Origin: Bacillota bacterium
GTDB taxonomy: Bacteria > Bacillota > Clostridia > Oscillospirales > Oscillospiraceae
Reading direction: 5' to 3'
Assembly: GCA_029225225.1 (NCBI GenBank)
Contig: JAQXWB010000004.1
Span: forward strand, 1 to 34,981
DNA: 34,981 nt
Within the stretch, counting starts at the first letter, position 1. The number at the start of each line of letters is the position of its first letter. The position numbers and the translations under genes are program-made. Below the pieces are notes generated by a model. It did not search any database. It saw only the letters and a list, made by a program, of their open reading frames with translations, and was not told the DNA's origin. This document shows, piece after piece, positions 9,739-17,691 of this stretch.

Positions 9739-9834
9739 ATGGTTACATATGCGGAGCTGTTCGCTCTCATCACTGCAATTTGTGCCATCATTTCTATTGT
9801 CATTTTGATTCTTGACTTTAGAAACAGAAAGTAA
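9739..9834 (+). CDS. Putative type I toxin: 31-aa hydrophobic holin-like peptide MVTYAELFALITAICAIISIVILILDFRNRK
   Basis: ATG 9739, stop TAA 9832-9834; strong SD gggaggtgat at 9725-9734; single TM helix with a charged tail, in the style of holin-like (Hol_Tox) small toxins. Below the ORF-track length cutoff, so not listed there. Confidence 0.68.
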   Translation: MVTYAELFALITAICAIISIVILILDFRNRK

Positions 9835-9847
9835 TTCTTTTTACATA

Positions 9848-9945
9848 GCAAAAAGATTACTCCGTCCACGAGCCGACCAAGCTTGACGGAGTAATCTGAT
9901 CACTTCGGGAGGCAACCGTTCGTCGGCAGCACCTCTCTACGCAAA
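9848..9945 (-). ncRNA. Putative antisense RNA antitoxin (about 90-100 nt)
   Basis: Promoter on the minus strand (-35 TTGCAA 9970-9975, N17, -10 TATACT 9947-9952) and a 13-bp terminator stem 9854-9866/9885-9897 followed by TTTTT on the minus strand. Confidence 0.62.
9850..9897 (-). terminator. Terminator of antisense RNA
   Basis: agattactccgtc/gacggagtaatct perfect 13-bp stem; T5 tract on the minus strand. Confidence 0.7.
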
Positions 9946-9946
9946 C

Positions 9947-9975
9947 AGTATACCACGGAGAACCCCGATTTGCAA
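9947..9975 (-). promoter_or_regulatory. Promoter of antisense RNA: TTGCAA-N17-TATACT
   Basis: Reverse complement of 9947-9975; exact 17-nt spacer. Confidence 0.62.
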
Positions 9976-9996
9976 GGGCTTCTCCGTGTATTTTTG
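9954..9996 (+). terminator. Terminator of toxin mRNA
   Basis: cacggagaa (9954-9962)/ttctccgtg (9980-9988) followed by tatttttg on the plus strand. Confidence 0.7.
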
Positions 9997-10295
9997 TTCG
10001 CACCGCTTTTGCACAGGCGGGGTCTGTCGAAAAAGTAGATTTTTTTCTCGAAGGACGTCGAAACGGCGCGGGGTTACCATAAGAATTTCACAGAAGCCTG
10101 TGCATAATTCTGTGCAATTGTTGAAAACTCAGCGCTTTGCTGCGCAGGCGGATACAAAAATTGTGGCGTTATGTCTACCGAAGTCCCACAATTTGTGGTT
10201 TGCGTGTGTTTGCCCGATGTTTTGTGAAAATGCCGAAAGCATTCCTGTGCAATTGTGAATTTTCTTGATCAACTGTAGCATTTTGCCCGCAATTT

Positions 10296-10304
10296 TGTTA
10301 TAAT
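10296..10304 (+). promoter_or_regulatory. Extended -10 promoter (TGTTATAAT) for the U32 peptidase gene
   Basis: Sequence tttTGTTATAATctaaac about 65 nt upstream of the start codon. Confidence 0.5.
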
Positions 10305-10368
10305 CTAAACTGAAAATTTATGAATTTCGGAACCCGCCTTCCTTCGGAGGCGAGAGGAGCTTGCATAT

Positions 10369-12453
10369 ATGTTGGAATTGCTCAGTCCCGCCGGATCGGT
10401 TGACGCGCTGCGGGCGGCGGTCTGCAACGGCGCGGACGCGGTCTACCTCGGCGTGGAGGACTTTAACGCCCGTCACGGCGCAAAAAATTTCAAATTGGAT
10501 GACCTCGCGGAGAACGTGCGCTACTGCCATGTGCGCGGGGTGCAGGTACATCTGACGCTGAACACATTGGTGTCTGACCGGGAGCTGCCCGTTGCCGCGA
10601 AGACCATTGCCGCCGCAGCCAAAGCGGGGATCGACGCCTTCATCGTGCAGGATCTCGGTATGCTCGAGCTTTGCCGTCAGATCGCGCCGCGCGTGCCGCT
10701 GCATGCCTCAACGCAGATGAGCATCCATTCGCTTGAGGGCGTGCGGGAGGCTGCCGTCCTCGGCGTAAGCCGCGTGGTGCTGGCGCGGGAGCTGCCGAAG
10801 GAGGACATCGCCTTTATCTGCCGCAACAGCCCTGTTGAGATTGAGGTCTTTGTCCACGGCGCGCTGTGCATGTGCTATTCCGGGCAGTGCTATATGTCCT
10901 CCGTCATCGGGCGGCGCAGCGGCAACCGCGGGCAGTGCGCCCAGCCGTGCCGACTGCCCTACGGCTATGACCGTTTTGAAGAAAAATACCCGCTGAGCCT
11001 CAAGGACAACTGCCTTGTGGAATATTTGCGGGAGCTGGAACGCCTTGGCGTCGCCAGCGTAAAAATAGAAGGACGCATGAAGCGCGCGGAATATGTCGCC
11101 ACGGTCACGCGCATCTACCGCCATGCCATCGACGAGGGCAGCGTCGGAGAAGAGAGTCTCCGCGCCTTACGGGCGGCGTTCTCCCGACAGGGCTTTACAC
11201 AGGGCTACTATTTGGGCAGGCGCGGCGGGGAGATGTTCGGCACGCGCGGCAGCGAGAAGGAGGACAAGGCGCTGCTGCAAGCCGCCCGCGCCTCTTACGA
11301 AAACGCGGAGGCGCAGCGCGTTCCGGTCGATTTTTACGCCATCGTCGCACGCGGGCAGAATGTGATGCTTGCCGTGCAGGACGACGCGGGCCACGTCTGC
11401 AAGACGCAGGGTGCCCCTCCGCAGGAAGCAATCAGCCGAGATCTGACGCAGGAGGAGCTGACGCAGCGCCTGCAAAAGACCGGCGGCACGCCCTATCTCT
11501 GCCGCACGGTGCGCTGCGTCCTTGACCGAGGCTTAAGCGTGTCGGCTGCGGAACTGAACCAATTGCGCCGCGAGGCGCTGATGCAGCTCTCCGCCGTGCG
11601 CGGAAGGAAGGACACCGCTGAATTGGGCGCATATACCGAGCCGCAGCGCTTTGCCGGTTCGAAGGAGCCGCCGAAGCTCACGGTCAGCGTCCTCAAGACC
11701 GAGCAGATCACCCCGCGGATGCTGAAGCTGAAGCCCGCCGTACTCTATGTCCCGCTGTCCGAGATTCTCGCGCAGCAGGAATTTTACCGCGACCTTGCCG
11801 CAAAGCAGACCCTCGCCGCCATCCTGCCCCGCGTGGTGTGGGACGACGAGATGCCTGCCCTGCTCTCCTCGCTGCGCACCCTGCCCGTGCTCGGCATTCA
11901 TCGGGTGCTGACGGGGAATTTGGGGCAGTTCTCCGCCGCGCAGTCCCGAGGGCTGGAGATCGCAGGCGACTTCGGGCTGAACCTCTATAATTCCCGCGCA
12001 ATGCAGCAAATGAAGCACCGTGGGCTGATCAGCGCGACGGCATCATTTGAAATGACGCTGCCGCAGCTGCGCGACCTGTCCAAGCCCCTGCCGACGGAGC
12101 TGCTGATCTACGGCCGCCTGCCGCTGATGCTGACGGAGAATTGCCTGATCAGAAACCGTTCCGGCGCGTGCGCCTGCGAGACGGGCGCGGCAAAGCTCGT
12201 TGACCGCATCGGGGAGGAGTTCCGCCTCGTGCGCGACTGCGGCACCTGCCGAAACGTGCTGTTAAACGGCAAAAAGCTCTATCTTTTGGACAAAATGGAC
12301 GATCTGCGCAAGCTCGGACTCTGGGCGGTGCGTCTCTCGTTTACGACGGAAAACCCCGCCGAGATTGACGGCGTCCTCGCCGCATGGACGGGCAAAGCCC
12401 GCTTTGACCCCGGCGCCTGCACCAGAGGCCTATACCTCCGCGGCGTCGAGTGA
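10369..12453 (+). CDS. U32 family peptidase / DUF3656 (YhbU/RlhA-TrhP-like)
   Basis: MLELLSPAGSVDALRAAVCNGADAVYLGVEDFNARHGAKNF; MCYSGQCYMSSVIGRRSGNRGQCAQPCR. Confidence 0.9.
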   Translation: MLELLSPAGSVDALRAAVCNGADAVYLGVEDFNARHGAKNFKLDDLAENVRYCHVRGVQVHLTLNTLVSDRELPVAAKTIAAAAKAGIDAFIVQDLGMLELCRQIAPRVPLHASTQMSIHSLEGVREAAVLGVSRVVLARELPKEDIAFICRNSPVEIEVFVHGALCMCYSGQCYMSSVIGRRSGNRGQCAQPCRLPYGYDRFEEKYPLSLKDNCLVEYLRELERLGVASVKIEGRMKRAEYVATVTRIYRHAIDEGSVGEESLRALRAAFSRQGFTQGYYLGRRGGEMFGTRGSEKEDKALLQAARASYENAEAQRVPVDFYAIVARGQNVMLAVQDDAGHVCKTQGAPPQEAISRDLTQEELTQRLQKTGGTPYLCRTVRCVLDRGLSVSAAELNQLRREALMQLSAVRGRKDTAELGAYTEPQRFAGSKEPPKLTVSVLKTEQITPRMLKLKPAVLYVPLSEILAQQEFYRDLAAKQTLAAILPRVVWDDEMPALLSSLRTLPVLGIHRVLTGNLGQFSAAQSRGLEIAGDFGLNLYNSRAMQQMKHRGLISATASFEMTLPQLRDLSKPLPTELLIYGRLPLMLTENCLIRNRSGACACETGAAKLVDRIGEEFRLVRDCGTCRNVLLNGKKLYLLDKMDDLRKLGLWAVRLSFTTENPAEIDGVLAAWTGKARFDPGACTRGLYLRGVE

Positions 12454-12468
12454 CAGCGAATTCCAACT

Positions 12469-12552
12469 GTAGTGCGGGGACATGCCCTACAATTCTGAAT
12501 CCGCGCGAAGCGCTCCGATTCTTTTCACTCTTCTCTCTTCACTATTTTCCCC
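12469..12552. repeat. Module C - D - heptad array
   Basis: gtagtgcggggacatgccctaca; atccgcgcgaagcgctccgattc; ttcactcttctctcttcactatt. Confidence 0.7.
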
Positions 12553-12569
12553 CCTGAAAGGAGCTTCCC

Positions 12570-13142
12570 ATGAGTATTATTCTTGCTTCCGAATCTCCGA
12601 GAAGGCGCGAGCTTTTGGCGCGGATGGGGCTGGACTTTATCATCCGCACCGCGCCGCATGATGAAACCATGAATCCCTTTGCCGCCCCCTCCGACGAGGT
12701 CGCCCGCGTGAGTCTTCTGAAGGCGCAGGCCGTCTATCCGAACTGCCGGGACGAGGATATCATTGTCGCGGCGGACACAATTGTCGTCTGCGACGGACTG
12801 ATGATGGGAAAGCCCCGCTCCGAGGCGGACGCGTTTTCCATGCTGCGCCGTCTTTCCGGCAGGGATCATCAGGTGATGTCCGGTCTGACCGTGATGCAGG
12901 GCAGCTTCACCGAAACCGTGACCGTCACGACGGGCATCCGCTTCCGCCACCTTGCCGACGAGGAGATTCGCGCCTACATCGCCACGGGCGAGCCGATGGA
13001 TAAGGCAGGCGCCTACGCCATTCAGGGCTTGGCGGCGATGTTTATCATCGGCATAGACGGAGATTATTATAATGTGATGGGTCTGCCCGTCTGTACGCTT
13101 GCAACGATCCTGCGCAAGTTGGGCGTGCAGCTATTGAGGTGA
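12570..13142 (+). CDS. maf: Maf family nucleotide pyrophosphatase
   Basis: IILASESPRRRELLARMGLDF; ADTIVVCDG; GKPRSEADAFSMLRRLSGRDHQVMSG; DKAGAYAIQG. Confidence 0.95.
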   Translation: MSIILASESPRRRELLARMGLDFIIRTAPHDETMNPFAAPSDEVARVSLLKAQAVYPNCRDEDIIVAADTIVVCDGLMMGKPRSEADAFSMLRRLSGRDHQVMSGLTVMQGSFTETVTVTTGIRFRHLADEEIRAYIATGEPMDKAGAYAIQGLAAMFIIGIDGDYYNVMGLPVCTLATILRKLGVQLLR

Positions 13143-13148
13143 TGCAAT

Positions 13149-13979
13149 TTGAAAAAACAATTATCCCCCCGCGTGAAGGCGATTTTGATTCTCGCCGTCG
13201 TACTTTCGGTCGTCACGGCGATTGTCTCCGCTCTGTTCGGCACAACATGGATCGGCAAGACGGTGCAGGCGGTTATGACACCCCTGCGCAGCGGCGTGAG
13301 CGCGATTACGCGGCAGGTGGAGCGATACTATAACTACGTTTTCGGCTACGAGGCGCTGGAGGCGGAGAATGACTATCTCGAGCAGCGCATTATGCAAATT
13401 GAGGACGAGGTACGCACCGCTGACTCCTTACAGCGCGAAAACGAGCGCCTGCGCGAGCTGCTCGGACTGAGCGAGGAGCATACGGACTATCGCTTCTGCG
13501 CCGCGTATATCGTCTCGTGGGACTCCTCCAACTGGAAAAGCTCCTTTACCATCGGCAAGGGCACGAATTCCGGGCTTGCAAAGGGCATGGTCGCCATCAC
13601 CGAGTACGGGCAGGTCGTCGGGCTCATCACCGACATCGGGCCGAACTGGGCGGAGATCACGACCATTCTCGACTCCTCCGTGGAGATCAGCGCAAGCATT
13701 GCCTCCTCCGGCTATACGGGCGTGGTGCAGGGCGCACTGAACAGCGGCAACGCCGGCAAGCTGCGCATGAATTACCTGCCCGGCGAGGCGGTGCTGCGCA
13801 ATAACGATCAGGTCGTGACCACCGGCTCGTCGGTCTATCCGAAGGATCTGATCCTCGGTTATATCGAGGATGCAAGCTTTGACGAGACAGGCGTCGCCAA
13901 ATACGCCATGCTCCGTCCCGCCGCCGATTTTGACGGGTTGGAGCAGGTCTTTATCGTCACACAATATGTGAACGAATAA
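13149..13979 (+). CDS. mreC: Rod shape-determining protein MreC
   Basis: TTG start with SD gaggtgat; N-terminal TM then coiled coil, SWDSSNWKSSFTIGKGTNSGLAKGMVAI, GYTGVVQG. Confidence 0.92.
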   Translation: MKKQLSPRVKAILILAVVLSVVTAIVSALFGTTWIGKTVQAVMTPLRSGVSAITRQVERYYNYVFGYEALEAENDYLEQRIMQIEDEVRTADSLQRENERLRELLGLSEEHTDYRFCAAYIVSWDSSNWKSSFTIGKGTNSGLAKGMVAITEYGQVVGLITDIGPNWAEITTILDSSVEISASIASSGYTGVVQGALNSGNAGKLRMNYLPGEAVLRNNDQVVTTGSSVYPKDLILGYIEDASFDETGVAKYAMLRPAADFDGLEQVFIVTQYVNE

Positions 13980-13991
13980 GCGGAGGGCGCC

Positions 13992-14528
13992 ATGCTGGAT
14001 AAACTCTACATCACGCCGAAGCAATGGCTGCGCATCCTGCGCTGGACGCTGTATTCCCTGCTGCTTCTGCTGGCGATCCTGCTGCAAACGGTCGTATTCG
14101 GCAACCGCACCCTGTTCGGCACGCATCCCGACTTCGTGCCTGTCGTGATTGCCTGCGTCTGCCTGCGCGAGGGTGCGGAACGCGGCGGCACGTTCGCGCT
14201 GCTCGGCTCGCTGTTTTGGTATCTGACCGGCGCGGAGCAGGGCAGCGTGTGTATTGTGACGCTGACCGTGCTGCCCGTGGTCGGCAGTCTTCTGTGCCGA
14301 ACGCTGCTGGCAGACCGTTTTCTCCCCTGCCTGCTCATCACACTGGTCACTCTGTTTGTGGAGCAGACGGCAATGTTCCTGCTGAAGTTTTTCTTTGACG
14401 GGCTGTCGGGCATGTTCTTTGTGCGGAAGCTGCTGCCCTGTGTGGCGGTATCGCTGCTCGCGCAGCCGCTCGTATATTGGCTCGTCAAACGCATTGCAAA
14501 GATCGGAGCGTCCCATGAATCAACATAA
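13992..14528 (+). CDS. mreD: Rod shape-determining protein MreD
   Basis: Small multi-TM protein immediately downstream of mreC and upstream of PBP2. Confidence 0.85.
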   Translation: MLDKLYITPKQWLRILRWTLYSLLLLLAILLQTVVFGNRTLFGTHPDFVPVVIACVCLREGAERGGTFALLGSLFWYLTGAEQGSVCIVTLTVLPVVGSLLCRTLLADRFLPCLLITLVTLFVEQTAMFLLKFFFDGLSGMFFVRKLLPCVAVSLLAQPLVYWLVKRIAKIGASHEST

Positions 14529-16599
14529 ATTTTCCTTTCGCGTCACCGCGCTTGTCCTGCTGGCAGCGCTGATGCTCGGTGTCTTTTCCGCACGGCTGTA
14601 CAACGTGCAGGTCATCGAAGGAGCGGCGCAGGAGGGCACGCCCTCCGGCTCTTACACCTACTATACCCGTGTGACCGCCGCGCGCGGAGAGATCCTTGAC
14701 CGCAACGGCAAGGTACTCGTCGGAAACCGCGCTTCGTTCAATATTGTTCTAATCTATCCGGTGCTGTTCAGCTCCGAGGATCCGAACGGGAGCCTGCGCG
14801 CCCTGACGAATCTCGCCGTCTCGCACGGCTTGGAGCTTGTCGATCATCTGCCCGTAACCACGGAGAAGCCCTATGAATACACGAAGGATCAGTACTCCTC
14901 CGTCTGGAACAACTATTTCAAGATGTTTTTGGCAGCGCGTGAGTGGGACAGCGATATCTCCGCGCCGCAGCTCATCCGCCGTCTGCGGGAGCGGTACCAT
15001 ATCCCGGACGACTGGACGGAGGAGGAGGCGCGCCGCGTCATCTCCGTGCGCTATGAGCTGGAGCTGCGCTACTGCGGGACGAATCTGCCCAACTATGTCA
15101 TGCTGGAGGATGTGGACGCGATCTCTCTTGCGGAGATTACCGAATTGAACATTCCGGGCGTGACCGTCGAAAAGTCCACCGTCCGCGAGTATTACACGGA
15201 CTATGCCGCGCACATTTTGGGCAGAGTTGCGGACATGAACCCCGAGGAATACGAGTACTACAAGCAGTATGGCTACGCGATGGACGCCAAGGTCGGCAAG
15301 GAGGGCTTGGAGAAAGCGTTTGAGCTGGAGCTGCACGCCACAGACGGGATGCTGGAGACGACCATTGCCTCCGACGGCACGATCCTTGAGAAGCATTATG
15401 TCACCGAACCGGTCGCGGGCAATAATGTCGAGCTGTCCATCGATATTGACCTGCAAAAGGTCGCCGAGGACAGCTTGGAGAATCTCATTTTGGATCTGCG
15501 AGAGAACGGTCTGAACGGCACCGACCGAGGGAAAGACGCCGAGGGCGGCGCGGTGGTTGCCATGTCCGTCAAGACGGGTGAGGTTTTGGTCAGCGCCAGC
15601 TATCCGACCTTCAACCTTTCGACCTATGCGGAGGATTATAACGATCTGCTGGAGCAGGATTTTGCGCCGCTGTATAACCGCGCCGTACAGGGCACCTATC
15701 CGCCCGGTTCCACCTTTAAGATGGTCACAACCATCGCCGCCATCAATGAAGAGATCATCAAGCCCGGCTATGAGATCAATGACCTCGGCGTCTACCGCCG
15801 CTTTGAGGACGCCGGCTATACACCGCGCTGTATGCTCTATACCACCTCAAACGGCACGGCGACACACGGCTCGATCAATGTCATGGAGGCGCTGTCCGTC
15901 TCCTGTAACTACTACTTCTATGAAATCGGCTGGATGACCGGCATTGAAGCCATCGACAAGACGGCAAAGGCGCTCGGCTTAGGCGAATCGACCGGCGTCG
16001 AGATCTACGAGGAGACGGGGCACCGCGCCAACCCCGAGACAAAGAGCGCACTCTATGCGGGCAGCAGCGGTGCATGGTACGGCGGCGATACTGTTTCGGC
16101 AGCCATCGGGCAGTCGGAAAACCGCTTCACACCGATGCAGCTCTGCTCCTATACGTCGGCGCTTGCCAATCGCGGCGTGCGCTATCAGGCAAGCTTCCTG
16201 CGCCGCGTCCTGTCGTCGGACTATGAGACGCTGGTGCAGGAGCATACGCCTACCGTCCTGAGCAGCTTGGAGATCAGCGACGATGCCTATGCAGCCTATA
16301 CCGAAGGTATGCGCCTTGCGGTCACCTCCTACAGCGGCACCTCGCACAGTCTGTTCGGCGACTACGAGGTTGCGGTCTGCGCCAAAACAGGCACCGCAGA
16401 GCACGGCTCGGGCGGTTCGGATAACGCCTCCTTTGTCCTCTACGCACCGGCGGACGACCCTGAAATTGCCATTGCAGTCTATGTAGAAAAGGGCGCGCAG
16501 GGCGGCAACCTCGGAAAAGTTGCGAAAGCGATCTTAGACGTCTACTTCTCCGAAGCCTCCGCCGTCGATACCGTCCCTGCCGAAAACCGTCTGAACTAA
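14515..16599 (+). CDS. mrdA: Penicillin-binding protein 2 (transpeptidase)
   Basis: ATG at 14515, overlapping mreD by 14 nt; MNQHKFSFRVTALVLL...; YPPGSTFKM active-site motif; KTGTAE. Confidence 0.93.
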   Translation: MNQHKFSFRVTALVLLAALMLGVFSARLYNVQVIEGAAQEGTPSGSYTYYTRVTAARGEILDRNGKVLVGNRASFNIVLIYPVLFSSEDPNGSLRALTNLAVSHGLELVDHLPVTTEKPYEYTKDQYSSVWNNYFKMFLAAREWDSDISAPQLIRRLRERYHIPDDWTEEEARRVISVRYELELRYCGTNLPNYVMLEDVDAISLAEITELNIPGVTVEKSTVREYYTDYAAHILGRVADMNPEEYEYYKQYGYAMDAKVGKEGLEKAFELELHATDGMLETTIASDGTILEKHYVTEPVAGNNVELSIDIDLQKVAEDSLENLILDLRENGLNGTDRGKDAEGGAVVAMSVKTGEVLVSASYPTFNLSTYAEDYNDLLEQDFAPLYNRAVQGTYPPGSTFKMVTTIAAINEEIIKPGYEINDLGVYRRFEDAGYTPRCMLYTTSNGTATHGSINVMEALSVSCNYYFYEIGWMTGIEAIDKTAKALGLGESTGVEIYEETGHRANPETKSALYAGSSGAWYGGDTVSAAIGQSENRFTPMQLCSYTSALANRGVRYQASFLRRVLSSDYETLVQEHTPTVLSSLEISDDAYAAYTEGMRLAVTSYSGTSHSLFGDYEVAVCAKTGTAEHGSGGSDNASFVLYAPADDPEIAIAVYVEKGAQGGNLGKVAKAILDVYFSEASAVDTVPAENRLN

Positions 16600-16624
16600 T
16601 CCCCCGCAATTTCTCTGTACTTCT

Positions 16625-16788
16625 GGGACATGTCCCCGAAGTTGACGCTTGTAGCGCACGGCATCCTTGACGCGCCTACGTAGGGGGACGGAGTGAACAG
16701 GGAATGGCGAATAGAGAATAGAGAATAGTGAATAGTGAAAGGGCTACCCTCATCTGTCATTGCGAGGAGCGCAGCGACGTGGCAATCT
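16625..16788. repeat. Module C - F - heptad array - A half unit
   Basis: gggacatgtcccc; gcttgtagcgcacggcatccttgacgcgcct; seven heptads 16693-16741; tgtcattgcgaggagcgcagcgacgtggcaatct. Confidence 0.8.
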
Positions 16789-16808
16789 ATACACTCCACA
16801 ACCAAAGC

Positions 16809-16851
16809 GATCCCGAATTACGCATTTCTGCGAATTCGGGATCATTTTTTT
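16809..16851. terminator. Strong hairpin with T tract between pbp2 and spoVAC (probably bidirectional)
   Basis: gatcccgaatt (16809-16819)/aattcgggatc (16833-16843), then attttttt on the plus strand. Confidence 0.65.
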
Positions 16852-17287
16852 AAAACAGTGTCCAGATCCAATAGATCAATCCATAAATGGCGCTTGCCGC
16901 CGTGCCAAAGACCAAAACGGGGCCGGCAATGGTAAACATTTTCGCGCAGGTACCCAAGATCAACCCCTCGGTCTGAAACTCCACGGCAGGGGCGGCGATG
17001 GAATTGGCAAAGCCCGTGATCGGCACAAGCGTGCCCGCACCGGCGAGCTTGGCGATATCGTCAAAAACGGCAAATCCCGTCAAAAGCGCCGCTAAAAAGA
17101 CCAAGCAAACGCTTGTCGCCGTGCCGCTCAATTCCTTGCTGAGGTCAAGCGCCTGAAAGCCGTTCATCAAAAGCTGCCCGATCAAGCAGATCAACCCGCC
17201 CGTCCAAAAGGCGTTAAAGCAATCCTTCCAACACTTACTTTTCGGCGCAAGACTGTCCGCCAACCTGCCGTATTCCTCATTCGTCAT
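16850..17287 (-). CDS. spoVAC: Stage V sporulation protein AC (SpoVAC family)
   Basis: MTNEEYGRLADSLAPKSK...GGLICLIGQLLMNGF...LLTGFAVFDDIAKLAGAGTLVPITGFANSIAAPAVEFQTEGLILGTCAKMFTIAGPV. Confidence 0.88.
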   Translation of the reverse strand: MTNEEYGRLADSLAPKSKCWKDCFNAFWTGGLICLIGQLLMNGFQALDLSKELSGTATSVCLVFLAALLTGFAVFDDIAKLAGAGTLVPITGFANSIAAPAVEFQTEGLILGTCAKMFTIAGPVLVFGTAASAIYGLIYWIWTLF

Positions 17288-17527
17288 GGAAAGCTCTCCC
17301 TTCGCTCCGCTTTTTCAGTAGTTTCCCACCGACGGCGCAGGTTATACGAAAAAAGAAATTCATTTTTTCCGCATAGAACCCGCCGCATGGGACAAACTAA
17401 GCGCGGACACAAAAGGAAGCAGCTTTCATTGCGATCGGATGCGATTCGGAGTGCCAAACCGAGTTGAGCAGTTTCCATAGCGTGTCAAGTGTGCCGCATA
17501 TTGGGGTATGGTCGGCGCGAACCGTAC

Positions 17528-17561
17528 GGAAAAAGGACAGACGAAGCGCTCGTCTGTCCTT
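17528..17561 (-). terminator. Terminator downstream of the DUF1846 gene
   Basis: Perfect 12-bp stem aaggacagacga (17533-17544)/tcgtctgtcctt (17550-17561); T tract on the minus strand. Confidence 0.7.
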
Positions 17562-17580
17562 ACATATTTTTGAACCACCC

Positions 17581-17682
17581 TGTAGGGCGGGGACATGTCC
17601 CTACATTGAAATCCGCGCGGAGCGCTCCGACACTCTTCACTCTTCTCTATTCTCTATTCACTCTTCACTATTCCCTGTTCCC
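17581..17682. repeat. Module C - D - heptad array
   Basis: tgtagggcggggacatgtccctaca; atccgcgcggagcgctccgaca; seven heptads to 17682. Confidence 0.8.
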
Positions 17683-17691
17683 CCAAGCGTC

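Noticed and set aside
9561-9815. 84-aa plus-strand ORF covering the toxin region
   Set aside because: Runs through the toxin promoter and leader in the wrong frame; the 31-aa ORF with strong SD is the better call.
10098-10110. DnaA-box-like tgtgcataa
   Set aside because: Mismatch to the consensus, no cluster of boxes and no replication genes nearby.
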